From JAABUE01 sp034431895 (GTDB lineage Bacteria > Chloroflexota > Anaerolineae > Anaerolineales > Villigracilaceae): 11,015 nucleotides of DNA. Positions 6,110-11,015 of the stretch are shown piece by piece. Both the position numbers and the translations under genes were made by a program. The notes beneath the pieces are model-generated. The model ran no database searches and was not told the DNA's origin. It was given only the letters and a program-made list of their open reading frames with translations. The DNA lies in contig DAOUCM010000156.1 in NCBI GenBank assembly GCA_034431895.1, forward strand, positions 1 to 11,015, given 5' to 3'. Position 1 is the first letter of the stretch. Every line of letters begins with the position of its first letter.

Positions 6110-6982
6110 TTACGGTGGCGGCAGCGTTTCCATGCGCCAATTGGTGAGGTATTCGCCGTGATACAAAGCGATCCAGCCGTCTGAAGTCATGGCCCACACG
6201 TCACTGCCGCGCAAACTATACTTTTTGATGGTCACTGTTGTCCCCTCGGCAAGCGTGAAGAGTGGCTCGGAGTCTATTCCAGGCGCCTTGCGTACATTCA
6301 AGCGCGTGTTGGTCGTGACCGTCAAAGGCAGAGGCGGAAAAGGTTCCAATTGCGATAAAGAGATCCACAGCGGTTCTTTGGAAACGAGCGGGAAGAAAAT
6401 ATCTCCAGGTGGCGGTGGGACCACATCTCCCCTCAAAGTGATGACGGTGAACTTTTGTACGCGCAAGGGGTCACTTTCATACGTAGGTTGATCCATCGGC
6501 CCGTCCTCGTACTTCATGGTGCGAATTTGGGCGTTTTTGCCTTTGATTTGTACGATTTCTACCGCATTGCCCCCATAGATGAGCGTTTCCATCTGTGGCC
6601 AGCCGATATTGTTGAAAGAGCCAGAGTGCGGATTCGTAGCGTAATTGAACTTTTTGATGGGTGGATTCAAGAGACTGAAATGAGTATCCCAACCATATTT
6701 GCTGAGATTGATACGGTCGGTGCCTTGTAATTTCCCGTGCGGCCCTACGACTTGAAGCGGGTATACCTCTGGCGCCTGCATCATCTTGGGGTTCGGCCAG
6801 CCGGGCAAGATCATGCGTGGAATGACATCATGCCGCACACGGTACAAACTGCCGGTCTGATACTCGCTGCTGTATTCCTCGATGAGTTCATCTACCAGCG
6901 GAAACACCTCGTTTAGGGATTGCGCATTTTTGATCTCCAGCAACGAGGCAATCAGTTCATCAGATGAAATGGTGATGATCAT
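6110..6982 (-). CDS. SH3-domain protein of unknown function, no signal peptide
   Basis: This 290-aa protein has no function I can name. The N-terminus (MIITISSDELIASLLEIKNA) looks like a soluble amphipathic helical region, not a signal peptide. The C-terminal part (about 219-283) is a bacterial SH3 (SH3b) domain: TRLNVRKAPGIDSEPL, then LAEGTTVTI, W at VWAMTSDGWIAL, and a closing YLTNW. A second SH3-like half may precede it (about 130-215: ETLIYGGNAVEIVQIKGKNA through LWISLSQLEPFP), because strand order and the ending resemble the real domain. SH3b domains usually bind cell-wall peptides or act as accessory modules, but with no export signal the location is unclear. The ATG at 6982 has GGAG six bases upstream on the minus strand. 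The protein is comparable in design to the one at 9590-10393, and the two lie either side of the 7308-9560 unit. The stop lies 10 bases from that of the convergent hydrolase gene. Confidence 0.8.
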   Translation of the reverse strand: MIITISSDELIASLLEIKNAQSLNEVFPLVDELIEEYSSEYQTGSLYRVRHDVIPRMILPGWPNPKMMQAPEVYPLQVVGPHGKLQGTDRINLSKYGWDTHFSLLNPPIKKFNYATNPHSGSFNNIGWPQMETLIYGGNAVEIVQIKGKNAQIRTMKYEDGPMDQPTYESDPLRVQKFTVITLRGDVVPPPPGDIFFPLVSKEPLWISLSQLEPFPPLPLTVTTNTRLNVRKAPGIDSEPLFTLAEGTTVTIKKYSLRGSDVWAMTSDGWIALYHGEYLTNWRMETLPPP

Positions 6983-7088
6983 GCTTGACTCCGTTTTGGT
7001 TGCGCTTTGGTGAGCGCGAGTCTTGTTTGGCTGCCGTGTAAATGGCTGTGATACATACCTATTGGCAATATCTTTGCACAGGCAAGTT

Positions 7089-7097
7089 TGCTATAAT
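7089..7097 (+). promoter_or_regulatory. Extended -10 promoter for the 7308-9560 unit
   Basis: TGCTATAAT (7089-7097) is identical to the box before the gene at 1571. No -35 is seen at the right spacing, which is acceptable for an extended -10 promoter. Transcription from about 7104 would give a leader of roughly 200 nt, containing the inverted repeat at 7231-7289, before the ATG at 7308. Confidence 0.45.
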
Positions 7098-7230
7098 TGG
7101 TTTAACTTTATCATAGTTCGATTCGATTTGTCCAATATTTCACACCCTTCGTCAGTATACTCAGTGTCTCTTCGCCTGTGTAGTTCAACTTTTACCTTTT
7201 TGCAGTGGCTTACTTAACGCCAGTTGGGAT

Positions 7231-7289
7231 AACCGTCCCGAAGGCTTTTTAGAGCAATTGTACGGGCAAATCGAGCCTTCGGGACGGTT
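7231..7289 (+). repeat. Perfect 16-bp inverted repeat with 27-nt loop; possible attenuator
   Basis: AACCGTCCCGAAGGCT (7231-7246) is repeated as its exact reverse complement at 7274-7289, with a 27-base loop. It ends nine bases before the GGAGG (7298-7302) of the gene at 7308. The left arm can also form a smaller hairpin with the preceding TTGGGA (7225-7230, pairing with TCCCGAA), which is followed by GGC and five T (7246-7250). The small form looks like a weak intrinsic terminator and excludes the large stem, so the region could act as a leader switch. No target-site duplication flanks it, so a mobile origin is not supported. Confidence 0.6.
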
Positions 7290-7307
7290 CATGAAGTGGA
7301 GGGCAAC

Positions 7308-8198
7308 ATGAAACATGCGGTCAGCATCAGCCTGGGGAGCTCCAAGCGCGACAAGAGCGTAACCATTAGGCTGAAAGACCAGGAAATCTTGGTCGAACGC
7401 ATTGGCACGGATGGCGATGTGGCCAGGGCGCGCCAGATGTACCTCGACCTAGACGGCAAAGTAGACGCCTTTGGCGTGGGCGGCGTGGACCTGTACCTGC
7501 GCCTGGATGACCGGGAGTATCCGCTGCACGCGGCGTTGAAACTGGTGGAGGGCGTTTCCCGCACGCCGCTGTGCGATGGGCGCGGGTTGAAGCACACGCT
7601 GGAACGGCGCGTGTTCGAATTGGCTCGTCCGCAGTTGGGCGAGATGCGCTTCCGGCAGGCGTTCGTCCCTGTCGCGGTGGACCGACTCGGTTTAGCGGAG
7701 GCAGTTTCGGGGGTGTCGGAGCGGGTGGTCTTCGGCGACTTGATGGTGGCGCTGGGAGTTCCCATCCCTATTTATGGCATCCCGGCTTTCAAGCGCGTGG
7801 CGCGCGTCATGCTGCCCATCGTCAGTTATTTTCCTATGAGTATGATCTTCTATGGCAGCGGCGGCGCGGAACACAAGCCCAAATATGTAAAGCATTTTTC
7901 CGGCTCGGATTTGGTGGCGGGCGATTTCCTGTTCATGCGCAAGTACATGCCGGAGCGCATGGACGGCAAGACGGTGGTTACGAATACCACTACGGAAGAA
8001 AATATCGAGTTGCTCAAAGCGCGCGGGGTGAAGGTCGTCATCACTACCACGCCGCGCTACGAGGGGCGTTCTTTTGGTACGAATATGATGGAGGCTGCGC
8101 TGACTGCCTACGCTGGAAAGGGGCGCAGGCTTTCGGATGCAGAGTTGAACGCCTTGATTGATGAGTTGGATTTGAAGCCAAGTGTTTTGATATTGTGA
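7308..8198 (+). CDS. Conserved 296-aa protein, function uncertain (possibly annotated as quinate/shikimate dehydrogenase-related)
   Basis: I recognise the general look of this family but cannot assign a function firmly. Proteins beginning VSISLGSSKRDKSV and continuing IGTDGDVARA and VDAFGVGGVDLYL are found in Chloroflexota and Firmicutes. From memory, some are automatically labelled quinate 5-dehydrogenase, which this sequence does not prove. It is soluble with no signal peptide. The first half (1-120) has the GSSKRD start, a glycine-rich strand at about 52-64 and LKHTLERRVFE. The middle (about 140-185) is hydrophobic and Pro/Gly-rich. The C-terminal part (about 220-265) has KTVVTNTTTEENIELLKARGV and VVITTTPRYEGRSFGTNMMEA, like a nucleotide-binding alpha/beta layout. 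The ATG at 7308 is preferred to the GTG at 7296 because GGAGG (7298-7302) lies five bases before it. The FAD enzyme follows after nine bases, so a shared pathway is likely. Confidence 0.75.
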   Translation: MKHAVSISLGSSKRDKSVTIRLKDQEILVERIGTDGDVARARQMYLDLDGKVDAFGVGGVDLYLRLDDREYPLHAALKLVEGVSRTPLCDGRGLKHTLERRVFELARPQLGEMRFRQAFVPVAVDRLGLAEAVSGVSERVVFGDLMVALGVPIPIYGIPAFKRVARVMLPIVSYFPMSMIFYGSGGAEHKPKYVKHFSGSDLVAGDFLFMRKYMPERMDGKTVVTNTTTEENIELLKARGVKVVITTTPRYEGRSFGTNMMEAALTAYAGKGRRLSDAELNALIDELDLKPSVLIL

Positions 8199-8207
8199 GG
8201 AGGAGGA

Positions 8208-9560
8208 GTGAAGGATTATTCTGACAAATCGTTCTGGCTGGCTGCGTATGGCGCATATACCCCCAACCCGCCGGTGGAGGGCGACTTGGAAGTGGATGTC
8301 GCAATCGTTGGCGGCGGGTTTACCGGCCTTTCGACGGCCTACCATTTGCGCACATACGAACCGTCTATGCGGGTGGCTGTGCTGGAAGCCGAGGTGGTCG
8401 GCTATGGCGCCAGCGGTCGCAACGGCGGTTTTTCGATGACCCTCTTTGGGCTGGAACCGGCTGTTACCAAGGCGCTCTTCGGTCACCAGCGCACGGTGGA
8501 GGCGCACCGTTACATGGAACGCGCGGTGGATTATGTGGATGCGCTAATCAAGGAACACCATATCCAATCTGACTATTGGTTCCCTGGCTTTATTCGCGTT
8601 GCTACCACGCCCGGATATGTCAAACGTATCCAACATGACTTGGAGATTCTAACCTGCATGGGCGTTACCGGCTTGGAATGGTGGGAGGCGGACAAAGTCC
8701 GCTCTGAGTTGGATTCGCCGCTCTTTTTAGGCGGCTGGTGGGAGCCACGCTGCGGCCTGCTCGATCCTGCCAAGCAGGTACGCGAACTCAAGCGAGTAGC
8801 GCAAGAGGCCGGCGCCCAGGTTTATGAACAGACCCCCGTCACAGAGATTAAGCGGGAGAAGCGGTTCAGGCTTCAGACGCCCGCAGGCGTGGTTTGGGCA
8901 GAGAAAATGGTCTTTGCCACCAATGCTTACTCTCATCTCATCCCGCAGTTGCGCTCCCGGCAGGTGCCGGCTTTTACTCACATGGTTGTGACTGAGCCGC
9001 TCACCCCACAGCAGATGGATTCTATCGGTTGGAGGAATCGCCAGGGCATCGAAGACGCGCGCAATCTGGTGCATTACTTCCGCCTGACCGCTGATAATCG
9101 TCTGGCCATGGGTGGCAGCGACGTGAGCCTGGCCTACGGGAAAGACATGGAGCGCGACCTGAACCCGCGGATTTTCGCAGACCTGGAACGCGACGTGGTG
9201 CGCCTCTTCCCCACCCTGAGCGGAGTCCGCTTCACGCACCGCTGGGGCGGCCCGGTGTCGGTGCCAATAGACATGGCCCCGGCCATTGGTTTCATCGGTG
9301 ATGCTCGTGCAGTCTATAGCCTGGGCTGTGTGGGGCATGGCGTCTCGATGACGCATCTCAACGGTTGGACGGTAGCCGATTTAATTTTGGAGCGTAAGAG
9401 CGACTTGACCTCGACCTGGTTCGTCAACCGCCGCATGATTCCCTGGCCGCCAGAACCCTTGCGCCTGCTTGCCAGCCAGGCCATCCGCGGCTATTTACGT
9501 TTGGAAGATGTCCTGTATGAAAGAGATTTGCCCCGAGTTCAACCGAAGCATTTGTCGTGA
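8208..9560 (+). CDS. DAO-family FAD-dependent oxidoreductase (PuuB / amino-acid oxidase type)
   Basis: This 450-aa flavoenzyme oxidises a C-N bond in an amine, amino acid or similar substrate. The N-terminal dinucleotide fold is plain: VAIVGGGFTGLSTAYHL (31-47), then Glu60 at the end of the second strand (VAVLEAE) for the ribose. GYGASGRNGGFSM (65-77) is a hallmark of the gamma-glutamylputrescine oxidase/glycine oxidase branch, where the RNGG loop contacts the flavin. The C-terminal FAD-binding segment is also visible (THRWGGPVSVPIDMAP and GCVGHGVSMTHLNGW). The length matches PuuB-like enzymes. The exact substrate is unknown, and no other putrescine genes lie nearby. The start is GTG at 8208, chosen because AGGAGG (8198-8203) lies four bases upstream and overlaps the end of the preceding gene. 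It is cotranscribed with the gene at 7308 and converges on the C39-like protein, 29 bases between stops. Confidence 0.87.
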   Translation: MKDYSDKSFWLAAYGAYTPNPPVEGDLEVDVAIVGGGFTGLSTAYHLRTYEPSMRVAVLEAEVVGYGASGRNGGFSMTLFGLEPAVTKALFGHQRTVEAHRYMERAVDYVDALIKEHHIQSDYWFPGFIRVATTPGYVKRIQHDLEILTCMGVTGLEWWEADKVRSELDSPLFLGGWWEPRCGLLDPAKQVRELKRVAQEAGAQVYEQTPVTEIKREKRFRLQTPAGVVWAEKMVFATNAYSHLIPQLRSRQVPAFTHMVVTEPLTPQQMDSIGWRNRQGIEDARNLVHYFRLTADNRLAMGGSDVSLAYGKDMERDLNPRIFADLERDVVRLFPTLSGVRFTHRWGGPVSVPIDMAPAIGFIGDARAVYSLGCVGHGVSMTHLNGWTVADLILERKSDLTSTWFVNRRMIPWPPEPLRLLASQAIRGYLRLEDVLYERDLPRVQPKHLS

Positions 9561-9589
9561 CTGGGTGGTATGAGTATCTTAGCAGGCGT

Positions 9590-10393
9590 TCATTCCAACT
9601 GCCGTTTCACCCACAGACCGATCCACGATGGACCGCCGCAGGCATTGATGAATTCATCGTAGGAATATTCCTCGCGTTTGTTGGGGAAGGGATTGTAGAT
9701 TTCGACCCAGCCTCTGTTGATGCCGGTAGGAATGACTTTGTCTAGCACAACCCAATGCCCGATGCCCTGGCCGCGCAATTTCCCGCTCACGCCGTCTATG
9801 CGGACGCCAGCAATCAGGTAATAGGTTTCGAGCATTTTCTGAAGCCGGCCCGGAGAAATTCTGAAGCCGATGTAGGGGTCGGTCAAGCCGGCTTTGAAGG
9901 TCAAATTGGGTACGGGATGGCCGTACACTTTCAGCATACTGTCTAGGGCGTCTATGCCGGTGGGTTTGTCGTTGCTGCCGAACAGCGCCCATTTGTGATA
10001 GTTGGGAGATACCGCTTTCCACTTTTCCACGAATGTTTCGATGTCGTCCCCGCCGATGAATGCAACACACAACTCGCCGCACATGTTATATTTCACGCGG
10101 CCGTCCAAAATCATGTATTGGGCAGCGTCGGTGGGGTCGGCGGTGGGGTGAGGAATATAGACTTCGAAATCTGGATATTTCTCTTGCAGATCTTCCAGAT
10201 AATTGTCATACACCCAGGCTGTTTTGCCTTTGTACATGACTTCGGACCACAAGGTTACTTTGCCGTTGACCAGGGCTTGTTGCTGATTGCCGGTTGGCTC
10301 GACGACTGCGCCCGCAGGGATGTCGGTGATTTTGTTGCCGGTCGGGCTTTCTCGAAAGGGAGCATACCAAATGCACCATTTTTTAGAAGCCAT
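9590..10393 (-). CDS. SH3-like domain plus C39/papain-like cysteine peptidase-type protein, no signal peptide
   Basis: This 267-aa protein has a two-part design and no assigned role. Residues about 5-68 form an SH3-like module (WYAPFRESPTG, then IPAGAVVEPTG, TLWSEVMYKGKTAWVYDNYLE). The rest looks like the papain-type fold of the C39-like family: a nucleophile candidate Cys105 in YNMCGELCVAF, His213 in GIGHWVVLDKV, and Asn234 in VEIYNPFPNKREEYSYDEF, spaced as in C39-type Cys-His-Asn/Asp triads. The Cys box lacks the usual CGP-x-x-L form, so activity is not certain. There is no signal peptide or membrane helix. The ATG at 10393 is chosen because AAGGAG lies seven bases upstream on the minus strand. 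The open frame runs on to 10558, but that would cross the promoter region and start inside serA. It may be functionally related to the SH3 protein at 6110-6982. Confidence 0.75.
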   Translation of the reverse strand: MASKKWCIWYAPFRESPTGNKITDIPAGAVVEPTGNQQQALVNGKVTLWSEVMYKGKTAWVYDNYLEDLQEKYPDFEVYIPHPTADPTDAAQYMILDGRVKYNMCGELCVAFIGGDDIETFVEKWKAVSPNYHKWALFGSNDKPTGIDALDSMLKVYGHPVPNLTFKAGLTDPYIGFRISPGRLQKMLETYYLIAGVRIDGVSGKLRGQGIGHWVVLDKVIPTGINRGWVEIYNPFPNKREEYSYDEFINACGGPSWIGLWVKRQLE

Positions 10394-10445
10394 ATTTCTT
10401 CTCCTTGAACCTGGTTGGCAAAAGGATTTTGGGTCTATTGGCTCA

Positions 10446-10451
10446 ATTGTA
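10446..10451 (-). promoter_or_regulatory. Possible -10 box for the SH3/C39-like gene
   Basis: TACAAT on the minus strand (10451-10446) would start transcription near 10439 and give a leader of about 45 nt carrying the AAGGAG ribosome site. The -35 region is poor, so this is only a candidate. Confidence 0.3.
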
Positions 10452-10477
10452 CACTGATTTTTCGACAAGCATGGAGG

Positions 10478-10499
10478 CGAAAGTCTCTCGACTTTCGAG
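10478..10499. promoter_or_regulatory. Palindrome between divergent promoters, candidate operator
   Basis: CGAAAGTC (10478-10485) and GACTTTCG (10490-10497) form a perfect 8-bp inverted repeat around TCTC. A second, overlapping one is CTCGA (10487-10491) with TCGAG (10495-10499). The site lies between the candidate -10 of the minus-strand gene and the serA -10 box, just upstream of the serA -35 position. It could be a repressor site or a small hairpin in a transcript. There is no T-run for a terminator. Confidence 0.35.
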
Positions 10500-10536
10500 C
10501 GGAATCTCCAGATTTTGCAGTCCGCTGGATATCGGT

Positions 10537-10548
10537 TACAATCGGCGT
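10537..10548 (+). promoter_or_regulatory. -10 box, probably leaderless, for serA
   Basis: TACAAT (10537-10542) ends six bases before the serA ATG (10549). A partial -35, TTTGCA (10514-10519), lies 17 bases upstream. No Shine-Dalgarno lies between the box and the ATG (CGGCGT), consistent with a leaderless mRNA. Confidence 0.5.
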
Positions 10549-11015
10549 ATGTCTCCATTTTCTATTCTCATCACTGATGGCCTGGAAGAAACCGGTCAGA
10601 CCATCCTGCGTTCTGCGGCCCGCGTGGATGCGCGCGCCGACCTGTCTGCCGCCGACTTGTTGACCGTCGTTGGAGAATACGACGCCTTGATTGTGCGCGG
10701 GCGTACCAAAGTGACGGCTGCGGTCTTCGAGGCTGCCGGGCGCCTCAAGGTCGTTGGCCGAGCCGGCGTGGGAGTGGATAACATTGACTTGCAGGCTGCC
10801 AGGTCTCATGCCGTGACGGTGGTCAACGCCCCGCTTTCTACGACCATTGCGGTCGCCGAACTGACCTTTGGCCTGCTCCTGTCTCTGTGCCGCGACCTGC
10901 CTCGCGCCGACGCCGCCATGAAGCGCGGCGAGTGGCTCAAGAAAGACCTGGAGGGCGTGGAATTGCATGGCAAGACGCTTGGCATCCTCGGTGTGGGGCG
11001 CATCGGCGCAGAGGT
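10549..11015 (+). CDS. serA: D-3-phosphoglycerate dehydrogenase, N-terminal part (cut by window edge)
   Basis: This enzyme carries out the first step of serine biosynthesis, the NAD-dependent oxidation of 3-phosphoglycerate to 3-phosphohydroxypyruvate, in the cytoplasm. About 155 residues are present. The start SPFSILITDGLEETGQTIL is typical. The substrate-domain signature LIVRGRTKVT is followed by LKVVGRAGVGVDNIDL, NAPLSTTIAVAE and TFGLLLSLCRDLP. The cofactor fold begins at LHGKTLGILGVGRIG (GxGxxG of the NAD domain). Only the first part of that domain is seen, so the C-terminal ASB/ACT regulatory domains cannot be judged. The closest alternative is another D-2-hydroxyacid dehydrogenase, but the residues before the Rossmann motif fit SerA best. 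The ATG at 10549 follows the TACAAT box. The gene is divergent from the SH3/C39-like gene. Confidence 0.9.
   Translation, partial: MSPFSILITDGLEETGQTILRSAARVDARADLSAADLLTVVGEYDALIVRGRTKVTAAVFEAAGRLKVVGRAGVGVDNIDLQAARSHAVTVVNAPLSTTIAVAELTFGLLLSLCRDLPRADAAMKRGEWLKKDLEGVELHGKTLGILGVGRIGAE

Larger units (their letters stand above)
6983..7307. other. 325-bp intergenic region between divergent genes
   Basis: The region is AT-richer than the genes around it. From left to right it holds the short leader of the minus-strand SH3 gene with a small hairpin (GCGCT at 7002-7006 against AGCGC at 7013-7017), an extended -10 box (7089-7097, plus strand), about 130 bases of unassigned leader sequence, and a 16-bp perfect inverted repeat (7231-7289) just before the ribosome site of the gene at 7308. 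No convincing tRNA, small ORF with a ribosome site, or known riboswitch was recognised. Confidence 0.6.

Noticed and set aside
7231..7289. Inverted repeat considered as the ends of a MITE or insertion element
   Set aside because: The enclosed loop is only 27 bases and no target duplication is seen (GGAT on the left, CATG on the right).
7692..8507. Minus-strand open frame spanning the 7308 and 8208 genes
   Set aside because: It covers the junction of two well-supported plus-strand genes and has no recognisable motifs or start signal.
9561..9589. Convergent gap searched for a bidirectional terminator
   Set aside because: No stem followed by a T-run is visible in the 29 bases.
10394..10558. 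N-terminal extension of the SH3/C39-like protein
   Set aside because: It would cover the promoters and start within serA. The ATG at 10393 has AAGGAG at proper spacing.

Overview
The window is about 11 kb of dense, moderately GC-rich bacterial DNA with nine intact genes, one broken gene at the left edge and one truncated gene at the right edge. The host is probably a member of the Chloroflexota (Anaerolineae type). This is an inference from style: Thr/Pro-rich linkers joining membrane anchors to extracellular domains, long secreted Ig-repeat proteins, SH3-like proteins and start codons placed straight after a -10 box. No rRNA, tRNA, CRISPR array or transposase is visible. Layout: (1) Positions 1-1402, minus strand, hold a secreted, Cys-rich, Ig-repeat surface protein whose reading frame is broken twice. 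One break is at a (AAGG)5 tetranucleotide tract inside the signal-peptide codons, the other is a 1-nt shift near 550. (2) Positions 1571-6099, plus strand, form a compact six-gene run with gaps of 21 nt or less or short overlaps. The genes encode a two-TM protein with T/P-rich linkers, a PaaI-type hotdog thioesterase, DNA-3-methyladenine glycosylase I (tag), an alpha/beta-hydrolase of the carboxylesterase type, an MFS transporter and a glyoxalase-II-like metallo-beta-lactamase-fold hydrolase. (3) A minus-strand SH3-domain protein (6110-6982) converges on this run. (4) A 325-bp AT-richer intergenic region holds an extended -10 promoter, a long leader and a perfect 16-bp inverted repeat. (5) It precedes a two-gene plus-strand unit (7308-9560): a conserved 296-aa protein I do not confidently recognise, and a DAO-family FAD oxidoreductase. 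(6) A second minus-strand SH3-like protein (9590-10393) carries a C39/papain-like Cys-His-Asn arrangement. (7) The right edge holds the 5' part of D-3-phosphoglycerate dehydrogenase (serA), divergent from (6), with a palindrome between them. How the genes work together: the plus-strand run combines base-excision repair with esterase, thioesterase and glyoxalase-type hydrolases and an exporter-like MFS. That suggests housekeeping detoxification or metabolite clean-up, but it could also be a loose housekeeping operon with no shared pathway. Three genes (1571, 3518, 10549) have a TATAAT/TACAAT box ending 6-7 nt before the ATG and no well-spaced Shine-Dalgarno, so leaderless transcription is likely. 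The most interesting features are the tetranucleotide tract that could switch the Ig-repeat surface protein on and off, the inverted-repeat leader at 7231-7289, and the two signal-less SH3-type proteins. I see no complete new defence or mobile system here.
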